Part shown: piece after piece, positions 11,087-23,460 of the stretch
Layout of the letters: every line of letters begins with the position of its first letter
Numbering within the stretch: position 1 is the stretch's first letter
Assembly (NCBI RefSeq): GCF_010389155.1
Contig: NC_057762.1
Location: 31,928,055 to 31,992,054, forward strand
Length of the DNA stretch: 64,000 bases
Direction: 5' to 3'
DNA from: Erigeron canadensis
Taxonomy: Eukaryota; Streptophyta; Magnoliopsida; Asterales; Asteraceae
Position numbers and translations under genes: made by a program
Notes under the pieces: generated by a model
Database searches by the model: none
What the model saw: only the letters and a program-made list of their open reading frames with translations
Told to the model about the DNA's origin: nothing

Positions 11087-12541
11087 AAATACCAACTTCT
11101 TTACTTAATAGTCAAACCCAAATACGACAATAAATAATATGGATTAATATTTAATTGGTGATTATAATATTAAATTAATTATGTTCCATTGAGAACAATC
11201 CACGTAATAGAAAAAGAAAGGAGTTCCATTTACTACATTGACTTGGAGTGTTTAATACTAATCTTAAGACTGTCATTAACAAATTGTCAAACAATTTTGC
11301 TACTATTAATTTTACTTTTCAAAATAATTGTGTCATCCGCATTTGTGATACATGAGGAATCCACTAACTTCGCTTTATTTCAATGTAACAAAGCATACTT
11401 AAAGTTAATACGAAACATAGAATATTTTTCCAACTAAAAATTTAAGAGATGTTGGGTTCAAGTTAAGAAATGATAAAAGGAAAATGCAATGATGATAGTA
11501 TGATACTAAGGAATACAATGGACATTACCTTTGTCATTGATGTTGTTTGGTTCCTTTAATGAAATTATTTTAATGTACACCAAGTTATTAGAGAGATGGT
11601 ACATCATCAGGTAATGAATTTGTATTACCCCAATTTGTTAGGTAATGAAGTATAATGAGTAATTATTGATTGCATTATATTATATCAAACATTATTTTTC
11701 AGTATCTTTGTTATTCCTTATACTCCATAGTTCATACCCCTTAAGGCCTCAACCAAGCACCCCCTTAAGTTGTGACTTATTTCAAAATCCTTTCCACTTT
11801 CATATGTGAAGCATTTTAAAACCCCAAATTACTTTCCAAATAGATTTTACTAATAGATGAGAGACACTTAATATTGTATCGATGTTTATTAAGTTCGAAG
11901 ATAAAAAAAACTTCAGTTATAATGAAAAATGTTATTTAAAAGTATTAAAAAAAATAAAAGAGATATGTAAACATAAAACTAATATTCGTTTTATTAATGT
12001 AAATAATGACATTTTAATACCGATTATGTAATGTCTTACTACAAATCATGAAATATAAGACTATCCACAATAGGGATATTTATAGTAAGGTGGAAGATGT
12101 TAGTAAGAAAGTGTTCTTGTTAGTAATTGCATAGGGGTATCCATCCATAAGTGTTTGTAGAGAAGGATTGTAAATAATGAAGAGTGTGTGTGTGTGTAAT
12201 AATTGTGTATAACTATATATATTAATTGGATATTTGTAAGAAGAATGAATATGCTTTGTTATGGGTAAAAAATTGTTTAAAAGAACTATGCTGATTAGGA
12301 TGTTCATAAAAAAACAACATAAACTAATACGGACAGTTTTTTTCTTTTATTTAGACGGTAGGAAAATATATTGCAAATTGTTTAACTAGCAAGGTGTTAG
12401 AAAACAAAGTACCTTGCTATAATAATAATAATTCCTATAACAATCTTTATATATAATAAAGAATAATGGTCTTCTTGAACTATTTTTTGCAAAAAGTATG
12501 ATGTGGCATGTCTATATTTTTTTTCAAAAATTTTTTATTTT
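11087..12541. other. intergenic AT-rich DNA
   Basis: No gene. A segment near 12060-12310 with a (tg)n stretch looks like a MITE body, but I could not match its ends. Confidence 0.35.
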
Positions 12542-13075
12542 GCTTATGATGTCATAATTAGTTAGCAATATTTTAAAAACAAATAGCTCATTAAATGTTT
12601 ATTTTAAATTTTTACTTTTTTGTTAAATGCATATAAATTTATTTTTTATATAATATATAAAGAAATGTCTTTATATGTTTTGTTAGGGTAACTCATATAT
12701 AAAAATTATTATGTTAGTCAATTTAGTATCTCTAAATTGAGTTATGTTTTGTTAATGCAATGGGTACTCATATATAAAAATTATTATGTTTTTGCTTATG
12801 ATGTCATAATTAGTTAGCAATATTTTTAAAAACAAATAGCTCATTAAATGTTTATTTTGAATTTTTAGTTTTTTGTTAAATGCATATAATTTATTATTTA
12901 TATAATATAAAGAAATGTCTTTATATGTTTTGTTAGGGTATATATATAAAAAAATTATTATGTTAGTCAATTTAGTATCTCTAAACCGAGTTATGTTTTG
13001 TTAATGCAATGGGTATTCATATATAAAAATTATTATGTTAGTCAATTTAGTATCTCTAAACCGAGTTATAATATA
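12542..13075. repeat. tandem duplication, period about 252 bp
   Basis: The block starting gcttatgatgtcataattag at 12542 recurs at 12794. The inner block gtcaatttagtatctctaaa occurs at 12717, 12966 and 13041, so the array has two full-length units and a 75-bp partial unit. Copies differ by few bases. There is no coding content. Confidence 0.75.
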
Positions 13076-14204
13076 TCAATAATAAATATATATATATATA
13101 TATAGCTTTTTATATATTTTTTTCTTTTAAAATTTTAATTAAAATACCTGAGTTTATTAGCTAGTAAATATTTTATATAAATAACATTGTGTATAAAGAA
13201 ATAAATAGTTCGACAAAGTAAATATTATGTCAATACAAGTATCTCTTTATAAAATGATTGAAGCGGATATATGGTTGGCATGTGATTTTACAATCATTAA
13301 ATTCCAGAACGTTCAAATATTATAGAAAAACTATTGAAATATTATATAAAATTTTATATATCCATATCCATTGTATAGTAAAAGAGATGGGCGGGCAGGC
13401 ATGTTGGAATAATCCTTTCTATTCCTAGTTGGAAAATAATAAAAACAAACAAAAGGCATCCATTCTGTTGAAATAGTGGCTGGCTAGGCTACTGTTTAGT
13501 TAAAAAGAAGAGGCTGGTGGTGATCGATGAGTAAAGTTAAAATGACAGCCCATTTTTCTACTGGGACGTCGGCAACCGCCTTTCTTGACATGACAGCTCA
13601 TTTCTTCTTTGTGAAACCCAGCTGTCACTTTAACCGCGCAGCCGTCTTCACCGATCCTAACTTCTTTCTATACTACTGACCACAGGTTTTTTTGTTTTCT
13701 ATTTCTAACTTTTATATTTGTAGTTACATTGAGACTGTGAGGAATAACGCATGATTTCATGATCAAAAGGCACTCCTTTGCCATGAAGTGTTTGAGAACG
13801 ATCCAGGGAATGCCCCTCATCGACCCTCCGGGGTTCCCAAAGAAACATTGCCTTTGGCCCGTTCGATTTCAGATGCTCAACTCACACCTTTTAATTTTTT
13901 TCTACAAGTCACATATCTTGTAATAACAGTCTAAAGAGTTGTCACGAACATTTTATCACAGCCTAAAAACTTGTATATTATACGAGTTAACCGTTAGAAT
14001 TCCTAACAGTGTACAAATTATAATACACCAAATTAGTTTTTACTGACCACATATATAATAAATATATACTTCATACTTTGTAAGTGTAATTAAGTAACTA
14101 ACTATGAAAATGTATAACTCTATAAAATACATATTGTCGACTTGGCGTACTAACTAAAGTGTGTTATAAAATGATCACCTCTATGATATATATATATATA
14201 TATA
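13076..14204. other. intergenic with AT microsatellites
   Basis: (TA)n runs near 13083-13104 and 14188-14208. One GC-rich island near 13765-13865 stands out (see findings). No gene recognised. Confidence 0.4.
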
Positions 14205-14510
14205 TATACTTCGGTGAGAACACTTTTAAAATAAAAATGGTGAGAACACCTTAAAAACATCATTTTAATGCATTAAAAGTCTATAAAACTAACATAGTGC
14301 ATAACTAATTATTTTTATTTTAGACTACCCATGTTTTATGTTCGTCTAACGATTTACGGTTTGTGAGACCAAGCATTTTGAACGTTTTTGATGAATTTTA
14401 TTATTTAGTTGATGAGAGAGAAATAATATATGGTTCAAAATGGTTATTAAGTTCTTCTTTTTTTATACGTTTTCAAAATAACTCACGCTATATATATATA
14501 TATTATATAT
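14205..14510. mobile_element. copy of a dispersed foldback family
   Basis: It begins with two 'ggtgagaacac' motifs and contains 'cgtctaacgatttacggtt' plus 'ttcaaaataactcac' at its right end. The same blocks occur at 52017-53095, so this is one arm of that element family. Confidence 0.55.
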
Positions 14511-15394
14511 GTGTGTGTCCATTAAACTTTTACCTTTAAATATGTTTGTTTGTAGCTTGAGTTAATTTGATTATAAGGACGCGGGCAAGAGTTCACTTGA
14601 ACCACTAGAATTTTTTCGAGTAACAGAGTAAAGATAATTTCAGATTTTATAAATTTCCTCAAACGAAATACTTTTGTGTCTTGCAAATTATTATGGTAAA
14701 TCAATCATATCACTGTATAAAAAACCTGTGCATATTTTGTCTTTGGTCCATCGTTAGTTGGTGGTTAATACCCGAAGCTAGTAATTTGGTAGTTGAAATT
14801 TGTAGTTAAAATTCCTTTTAACATAGCAATATAACATGTTTTTTTAAATTGTTTGAAACTGGAATTGATCAATGTCTCTAATACGCAATATTCAAAAGCA
14901 ATAAACTGGTAATAACCTATTTACATGAAAAATAAACAAATTATACGAGTAATACTTTTAATAAACTAATAAGTCCATATAATAAGCTAATTAAGCAATA
15001 AATTAATTTGTTTCATCGACTTGTGCATGTAATAAGGGGCTACCCATTTTCAGAAGAACTAGTCTTATTCAATGTCACATCATCAAAAAATCACTTTAAG
15101 GAATAATTTCCTCAAAACATCCTCAATTCAAATAACTAGTCTTGCACCCATGTTTTATACATTAATCACTTAAACACCACACACACCTTTAATATTCAAC
15201 TCGTCTTTAGAAGGACTAATCCCCCAAATACAATTCAAATAACGTGTCATATCTAATGATATAAACTCGTCCCTACTAGGAAAAAAGAAATGAACAAGTG
15301 AAAGGACAAGTAGCATTGGCTACCTTCTTATTCATTTAAAATCGATAAGAATTTAATTTATTATTTTTTTAAAATGTGTGGATCATTTGTTCGT
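14511..15394. other. intergenic AT-rich DNA
   Basis: No gene or recognised repeat. Confidence 0.35.
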
Positions 15395-15665
15395 AACATC
15401 GGATCTAGCTTACGTTGTTTTAACCGGGTCCGCGCTAGATAGTCCCCTCACCCTCCATACATAGTAGGAGGAGAAACCTCCAACTAAAACGACCGAAAGC
15501 ACGATATTTAATTGGGGTACGTAAAACATTGCTTCCTCTGCAGGACTCAAACCTGCTTTACTCGGGGACTTTATTTATGAAAATTCTTATAACGTCTTTT
15601 CAATGTCTTTAACCTAAGACTTTCAATATGTAAAGTTGGTATTCAACTACTGAGCTATAAATGAA
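15395..15665 (-). mobile_element. tRNA-derived SINE
   Basis: On the minus strand a tRNA-like A box (TAGCTCAGTAGTTGA, 15657-15637) and B box (GGTTTGAGTCCTGC, 15553-15540) form the RNA polymerase III promoter of a SINE head. The spacing is wider than in a tRNA, and no cloverleaf is formed, so it is not a tRNA gene. The body continues to about 15395. The ends are approximate. Confidence 0.6.
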
Positions 15666-16857
15666 AGTACATAAGAATTCAATTTATACATATTTTCATA
15701 TTTAGCAAATTTTATAACTTATAATCTTATATAATTACAAAAATCCACAATTGAGCAGATATATTTCTCAAAGAAAGTGCCGTCAACGCGGTTGTGGAAA
15801 TGACGTGTAAGGAGCAGCCGGCGACACATGTCCATATATATTGACCATGTAAAAGGCGGAGATATTATGAGTTATGGATAAGGTGATTGCCACGTCATAT
15901 TAGGAAGTTGAATCACATGTTCCTCACCTCACCTTTTTATAACCAATTAACTAACTCGGTGGCTGATTTTCTTTTTTTCTTTAAAATAAATAACATGTAA
16001 AAAGTTTTAGTTAATATAATCCAAGATTCAAACCTATCTATGGATATGATATGATGACGAACTCAAACATAAATTAAAAGCTACTTAAAAACAATAAAAA
16101 AAAGAAATGTTTTGTAAAAACTTTTCAATAAGAAAAAAATGGGGAGCCAAAACTTATTTTGTAAGGGGATAAATTTAAAAGTCTCTTGTTATATTTATTA
16201 GAGTCATTTTTTAAGGAAAAATTTTTTAAAAAAAAATTAACCCTCACATGAGAATTAGATTATATAAACTCTTAAAATAATTTCGTGTGAGTGCAAGTTA
16301 TGAGAACTTAAACATTGGTCTTTGCAATTTTGGCAAATATGCAGAAAGAGGGGTTGCATTATATTAAACAACATAAAATAAGTTCATCGAAATCAATGAT
16401 ATGCAATTAACCTCTACATAAATTTTCACCTGACTATTGTGATTACAATTATATAATAATTTGAAAAGAAAATATCATTTTCACATACAACTATATCAAT
16501 GTATGATACATTAACTCAAACAAATAAAACACTTTTTTTCTACTTATCTTTTTAAACTCTATTAAAAATCAAAATAACTCAAGATTTTTACTTTATCAAT
16601 AGAGGATTTTATGTTAAAACTAATGCTTCCAACATAAATAACATACTTCCAAAGAAGAGGCGTATGACAACAATGGTGACATTTGTATGTATTTTCTGTT
16701 TATTTATAATTTTAAGAACAAATTTACAAATATACCTTTAAAAAATTACATTGTACCAAAATTGGAATGAGGGCACTTGCCCACACTGCCCCCATTGTGG
16801 AGCCGTCCCTGGATACGGGCATGTGACATATGACATGTTTTTGTTTTAGAGACGAAC
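15666..16857. other. intergenic AT-rich DNA
   Basis: No gene. The block near 16770-16815 resembles the 'gggacggctccac' end of TTF-type hAT elements, without a partner end. Confidence 0.35.
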
Positions 16858-16885
16858 TAGTTATTGACCCCGCGCGTTGCTGCGA
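16858..16885 (-). mobile_element. Helitron-like 3' terminus
   Basis: Read on the minus strand: a GC-rich hairpin 'cgcagcaacgcgcgggg' followed after a few bases by CTAG and then T, the hallmark end of plant Helitrons (hairpin, CTRR, insertion before T). The element body should extend rightward; its 5' TC end was not fixed. Confidence 0.5.
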
Positions 16886-18113
16886 GTACGTTTTTTATAC
16901 AATAAAGTTTTGTCAAATTTATGTCAAATATTCGAACTCAAACTTTAAAATAACAACTTACCATCTAGCAATAACATTAAAAATATTATAAAGGAATAAT
17001 ACGTCGTATAAAAACACAAACAATAACTATATTAATACTTTAAATGTTTCATGAATGTAATAACTAAGCATGATGAAAATTATTATATATTAAAAACGTT
17101 ATATATATGTATAAAAACGAAAGAAAATAATCAAAAACAAATCCTTAAAAGTAAAACCATAACTATGTGCAAATTATATGATGAAAACCTGAGAACCCAA
17201 AAGTTTATTGGCAATAAAAATGAAGACAAAATTTTTTGTGGGATACAAGTTAAAAGATGAAAATTTTTAATTAGAAAAATACAACTAAACATGTAACAAT
17301 ACAATAAAAATAATGTAAAAGAATATTAAGATGTATAAAAACAACATGAGCATAAGACGTAACGATGATAAAAGTTATTGTATAATGAAAACGTTATATG
17401 TATAAAAATACAAATGAAAATAATCAAAGACCAAATGTATAAAAGTAAAATCGTAACTGTGTGAAAGTTGTTTGATGAAAACTTGAGAACCTAAAAGTTT
17501 AGTGTTACGAAAATGAAAGTGAAAACTTTGATGTGGGGTAAATGTTAAAAAATAAAAATTTTAGGGGGTTAAAACGAAATTTGGTTAAATTTAGAGGGTT
17601 AAAACAAAATTTAAAAAATTAGTATGTGCTTCAAAAGTTTGTACATTCCACACATAAATTACTTGTAAATTTACATAGGTTTTTAGTATATATATAATTC
17701 TATTTTTCTCCTTCTTAATATAAAGTTAATAATTGTATTTAAACCTTTTAGTTCATGTAAAATAAAATAAAAAAGCTTTTAGGTTCTAACGTTTACACTA
17801 TTTTTAAAATAAAAAGTTTTGATAAATCGAGTTCAAAACAAACTTACTTGACTACAAAGATTCTCTCAGTAGAAAAATTTTGATTTAAAAAGCGTACACT
17901 ATATATTCGTCTCCCAACTTGTCAAAGATTCGTCCGTCTTGAAGGGACAAGTGAACATCATGTTGTTCGACTCGTTCGTTGTACGTGACCCGTCCTTTCA
18001 AAAACTATTTTAATTTTTATGTGTGTGGGTGGGTAATTAAGACATTAGTGATATATATGGTGTGTTCTAAATTAAACCTAGACTAGTTTTGGATTAGACT
18101 TGTTTTAAGGGTT
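16886..18113. repeat. tandemly duplicated AT-rich repeat, probable Helitron body
   Basis: A block at about 17051-17250 recurs diverged at about 17345-17555 (period near 293 bp), sharing 'aaaacgttatat.tgtataaaa', 'aaagtaaaa.c.taactgtg' and 'gatgaaaac.tgagaacc.aaaagttta'. The phrase family is typical of non-autonomous Helitron interiors; it lies on the inner side of the 3' end at 16858. Confidence 0.5.
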
Positions 18114-18981
18114 TAGGCCTCGTTTGTTTCTGCTCAAAAACTCTGAAAAACCTCTTACTTCTGAATCGGTCAGAGCTTTCAAGACTTGAAGCCGTTTGTT
18201 TTTCCCTCAAATCCAGAGGCACTAACATCTTAGTAACATCAAAATCGGTCAGACAAATATTTACCTCTTTTTAACATCTGATTCTTGATAACCACCCTCA
18301 AATGAGAAGAAATCAAGACCAAATGAGTCTAAATCAAGATCACTGTAGTGTTGCAAAGACAGCCACACCACCAAAACACCATTGTCGGAAAACCTGCACC
18401 ACCGATGCGGGAGAAAGCCACAAAAACTACACTTACTGGAGATGCTATAGCTGTGAGTTAAAAAGATCTTCTGTATTGGGTTGATTATGATTGCTCCGAT
18501 CGTTAAGAAAGATGGCTATATTATGATGGTAGATGGGTAGACGGTGGGTATGGATCACCGTGTGTATATGCGAAAATGTGAAATGATAGATGGTGACTTT
18601 TTTTTTTTTTTTGGTGTGGGTAAAATGTGAATATTTATGTGGAGTACTAACAGTGAATATATATTAAATCTGTTAATCCTATATGGTTTATATTTTATAG
18701 TGTGTATGAATATAATTCTTGTAGTATTATTTGTAGTATTCTTATTGTTAATTGGGAAGTAAATGTTCTAACTTTTGTTGGGCAAAATAGATGTTTTTAA
18801 ATATTCAGATGTTATAAAAATAAAATAAAAAAAAACGAACTATATTAATCTAGACTTCAGATATTTAGACCAAATCTTAACATTCAAAAATGGTATTCAA
18901 ATTTAGATACAAAACTTTTAACATTCAGAAGTGGTATTCAAATTTAGATACAAAACTCTTAAGAAAAACAAGCAAGGCTTA
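18114..18981. mobile_element. non-autonomous DNA transposon, hAT-like
   Basis: The left end taggcctcgtttgttt and the right end aaacaagcaaggctta are imperfect inverted copies, and both inner flanks carry 'cagat/cagac'-type subterminal repeats. There is no transposase. The middle (18300-18480) holds a short GC-richer frame that could be captured host DNA. Near the right end a 41-bp unit is tandemly duplicated (18879-18960). An 8-bp target duplication is not visible. Confidence 0.5.
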
Positions 18982-19435
18982 GTCTTGAGTATAATGTGAC
19001 GCTAACAAAGATGATGCCTAGTCCGACCATAGTGTACCTCCAAGTAAAATGAACATAAATCAAATTCAATAAATTAATAAAAAAAATCTTTAGTTACTCC
19101 TAAGCTTTCAACTGAAATCTTTTCCTAATTATTTGAGTATTAGTATCTTTTTCGGGAAAAAAAAAAAAGGGTGATGGGCGGATGCGAATGAATCTGGACC
19201 TCCGTCCCCGAAGCGAAGAAAGAGGAGCAGGAACAAGAGGTTATCCTCTCCCGGCCCTTTTATGGGCCTTATATATGACGGGCTTTGTTAAATATGTGAG
19301 CTGAATACCTGATCTCTGATGGACACCAAGCCTAAAATTTTAAGTTTTTTTGTATGTGTTATTTGGACCCAATTATTAGTCACATCACTTTACTAAATAC
19401 TAGCACACCGACGATGAAGTTATTACTTATTTTAA
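18982..19435. other. intergenic
   Basis: A GC-rich block at about 19170-19290 is not explained; otherwise AT-rich. Confidence 0.3.
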
Positions 19436-19560
19436 GAACCATAGTAACCGCGCAATACGCCGGTGGTGACCGCAACAACGGTCTGGTGGCGTCAACTACG
19501 GGTGGTGATGATAGCGAGTGGTGGTGAACTGGTGATAATTGATTTAAAGGTATGTAATCT
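19436..19560 (-). mobile_element. Helitron-like 3' part
   Basis: On the minus strand, CCACC-rich sequence ('tcaccaccactcgc', 'ggtcaccaccgg') leads to the hairpin 'cggcgtattgcgcgg' near 19455. This is the same composition and order as the elements at 49780-49880 and 58380-58460. The final CTRR is mutated. Confidence 0.45.
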
Positions 19561-22500
19561 AAAGAGGTAATGGAAATAATTTAGAAGATAAGGGGTTGAC
19601 GGTGTAAATTATTTTATTAAGGGTAAAATGATAATTTTGCATCTCTTTTTAGTCTAACTTTTCAACAAGGATGTATAGTCTTAGATAAACAAGGTAAAAA
19701 GAATATTTCTAAATAAAATAAAATAAATAGCTGTGAAAGGACGTATAGTCTTAATATATTAAAGATTAAATTAAATATGTGTATTCCCATAAAAGCTGTG
19801 AAAGAACAAACCAATGAATTCGAATATAAGAAATGTAATTAAAGTTATGAAAGAACAAACCGATAAATTCAAATATAAAGTAATGTAATGAAAATCAAAG
19901 TAACATATGTAATACTGAAATATTGACGAAAGCGTTTAACTTATTCGTCTATCAATATTATATCAAGGTTTGTTAACCATACAATTAAAGACACTTTTTG
20001 TAGTTTTTGTTGAGTTTTTTTTTTTCATAAAAGTTTTAGATTTTATAGTTGTTATCAGCTAGATATATTATTTTATTTTTAGATATAATCATTAATAATT
20101 TAATAAGTTATAACTAAAAATAGCATAAATAAGTTATAACTATAGTTGAATGAAAACTAATTGAAGCTAGTTGCTTTTTTGTATTTATTAAAAGATATTT
20201 TTTATTTTATTTAATTAGTTGGATATTTGGGATATACATGATTTATATTTTATGTATTTTATTTCAATAAAACTATTATTTAAAGAAAAAAGTTTAAATT
20301 GTAAATTAATGATAGAAAACAAAAAAATGTAAATTATTATTTTAAGAAAAAGGTTTAAAGTGTAAATTGATGATGAAAAATCAAAAAGTGTAAATTATAT
20401 TATGACATGTGCTAATTTAATTAAATTAGAGAATTTGAGAGTTGTAATTGATTAATTAATGTTAGGTCAGTTGTCTTTTAATATATAAAAAGATTATAAA
20501 AAAAAAATTTGTTTTATGTAAGTTGCCGTATTTTTACTAACATGAATTTCATATAAGTTACCATAATGTGTAACAAACTTCCAACCATTGCTAATATAAG
20601 TTTTTTATAATTAACATTAATCGCATCAAATACATATCATAGTATCACTTGAAATTAAGTTGGATATAAACTCTTAGTAACATATTCAAAGTTAAATACG
20701 CTACTTATTTTGAGCTAACCTTTAACGACGCTTAATATGGACTTTATAAGACTAAACTTAAATGGACCCTTTGCCCTTTGAGCTATCCATGTATAATTTG
20801 TAGTGTACAAATAAAGTAAAACAAATATCAAATATGAGTTTCCATGAAATGAGATACCTGGCTAGAATCACATTAGATAAACTTTTACAAATGCATTTGA
20901 ATATGAGGTGCATTAAGTATATTTATTCACGCTTTTCTATTTATTTTTCTTTAATGTCGTATATATCTATAAACCTAGTCTACTATCTGTACATCTTATT
21001 CTACTCAAGAAGTATTATATACAGTTCCGGTTATGTAATTATGTTGTGGCTTATTGCTAAACTTTTGGTTTTGAAGTGTGAAAATGTGTGAAGGTTCCAA
21101 CTTCGGATCTTAGGTAAAATTTTATATATATATATATATACACTTGTGGTTATAGAGGTTCACCCAAGGCGACTCCGAACAAGCTGCAAAGTGGGTGGTT
21201 GCCGTGGGACTAGTCTATTCGCAAAAAAGGCAAGATAATTAGGTTAGATAAAAAAAACAGCAGCTCTCATGGACGAAATCTTGTAATTGTTATAATTTTT
21301 GCCCTTAAATTGATGTGTTATAAAAGTTGTATGACAAAACTATGATTAATGATTAAGAGGTAGCAAATCTTGTGCTATAAAAAGTGTCACATAATATTAC
21401 ATGAAATAAACGCTTTGCAACATTTAGGCATAGAAATGCAGGGCCCACTAACTGAGAAAATCGCCAAGTATTAACTTATAGGCCCAATTGTGATAAAGCC
21501 CAGTATGGATTTGTTTTTCTATATCCAAAACAAACGTTCGGAACTTTCGATGGACATGGACTAAGATTTATCAAAAATCAAAATCTAGATTCTGTAATTT
21601 GTGTTTTTCTTGACATCACCGGAACATGCGGCTGAGGAACACCACTACCCCACTTGCTCTCACAAATACCTCTTATACCCGTATGTAACAACAAAGGGTA
21701 TCTCACGATAAAAGTGCAACAGTTATGTCTTTAGACTTCTGATTTTTTTTATTTTAACTGTGAATTAATAGTTAACATTTTAACAGTGAATTAATAGTTA
21801 ACATTAGAGTCATGACAATGTCATCCAACTGAACAATATGAAGAGATCAAGTTATGATTTACGATCCCTCGATAACACCTTTCAGGGAACTGAGATCTCT
21901 CCAAGAAAAAAACCTCCACCTATCCCATATGTATCATGTATGTATATATGAAATCTCTTTTTATAAGTTTGCTAAGTCGCTAATTAAAAAGTTAAGATAC
22001 CATAGTGACTAATAACTATACAAAGTGATGGCAAAATGATGAGTAGGATTTATTTATGCATATCAAATAACAACTTGGATAGATTAATAAAATTGGCCTA
22101 CAAAAAATAGTGTCGTCATTTTTTTTATTTTTTTTTCCTATTTCAAATCAAACCAACAAAGAATATATTGTTTGATTGTCATCCCTCAATCCATCGACAA
22201 GGAGCATCGATTATGTATCCCAATAATAATTTTGAAGTACTATTAAAATTTTGTTTACTAACCCAATAAGAATAGGAAATCTTTGGTAGTTGAAAAACGA
22301 TATATTTTCTCAATACGTGATCAATACAATACATAACATGTACCCCGAGCGTTCAAGTGTCAAAAATGCACGCATGAGTGGCAAGTGTTCAGTTTTTATT
22401 CATTATTTCCTGTATTATGTCAGCAATAAATCAAAATAAAATTTAAGATAGACGTTGTTTACAGAGGTATTATTAGAAGCAGTCTCTTTATCTTTAAATA

Positions 22501-22868
22501 AATATATAAATGTCTACATGTCTTTGTACCATGTGTTTGACATAGTTGAGTATATATGTTGGTTTATATAGAGAATATATAGTTCGTCCGCAACTATGTT
22601 GGTTTCTTTCTCTTGAAACTCTCTCTTTACAAAACCCATGTAATTTGTTTTTTTATAAACGTGTGTCGATTCCCATCATATCCATGTTTTTTACTAGTAT
22701 ATATGAACTTGACAAGAGTTGTTGACCATTTTGTGATCCAAATAGGCCATCGCACACACCCATATAGAGTACATGGTAGTGGTAGACTTCTTTGACATGT
22801 CTTTCCGGCCATCCATTCATGTCCTTTTTCAATCTTTTCCAATCAAAGGAGAAAGAAGCATAGTCTCT
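19561..22868. other. intergenic AT-rich DNA
   Basis: No gene. A 26-bp unit with 'gtgaattaatagttaacatt' is duplicated in tandem at 21757-21805, and a (TA)n run lies at 21124-21140. Short frames here have no recognisable protein features. Confidence 0.4.
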
Positions 22869-23460
22869 TTTCCCCCTCAACTTTTTTTTTTTTTCCGAAC
22901 ATTAGATGTTTTATTATAGCAAAACTAGCGAGAAGCTAGACAAAGAGTACAATCAAGAAAGTAAATACAACCAAGTACAGAGATTTGAAGTAAAACAGAG
23001 TGCAAAAGCTTAGAGATTGAAATTATTCCAATGAGGCCACTTGACGTCGGATTTGTTTGATCGGTTCGAGAGCCATAGGAAGCTTGTACTTTTAATTTCG
23101 TTAACGGCAAAGCAGAGAGATGGTGTTTTGTTTGAGAAGACACAGTCATTCCTAATCTTCCATATTGTCCAGCAAAAAGATAGGGTGATTAGGCTTATGT
23201 ATTTCCTATGAGTCGGTCTTGTGTAGGCTGTTTTGTGTAGTCCAAAGAGGTCATTGATTGAGGCAGGCTTTAGGATTGGTAGTTTGCACCACAAGGAGAT
23301 AATGCTCCACACCGAGTTTGTGAATTGGCAATGCAGGAAAAGATGTTCCGCTGTTTCATTGTGGTTATGACACAACAAACAGATCAGTGAAGAAATTGAG
23401 ATTTGCCTTGCTGCAAGGTTGCTGTTTCATTGTGTAGGCTTATGTATTTCCCCCTCAACT
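22869..23460 (-). mobile_element. 5'-truncated LINE insertion with target duplication
   Basis: A 14-bp direct repeat, tttccccctcaact, flanks the insertion exactly (22869-22882 and 23447-23460). On the minus strand the insert ends in a poly(A) tail (poly-T at 22882-22894 on plus). These are the marks of target-primed reverse transcription. The body carries the C-terminal part of a LINE polymerase. Confidence 0.9.
22926..23420 (-). pseudogene. LINE ORF2 C-terminal fragment (zf-RVT domain)
   Basis: The minus-strand frame reads NLAARQIS..., then CLLCHNHNETAEHLFLHC and SVWSIISLWCKLP, the reverse-transcriptase zinc-binding domain (zf-RVT) found at the C-terminus of plant L1-type ORF2. The C-x2-C ... 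H-x4-C pattern is visible. Endonuclease and polymerase domains are missing because of 5' truncation, so the copy is dead. It is recent enough to keep an intact frame to residue FNL and a perfect target duplication. Confidence 0.85.

Noticed and set aside
12060..12310. Possible MITE with a (tg)n stretch
   Set aside because: Inverted ends could not be matched convincingly by eye.
15540..15657. tRNA gene from A and B boxes
   Set aside because: Box spacing is too wide and no cloverleaf forms; it fits a SINE head.
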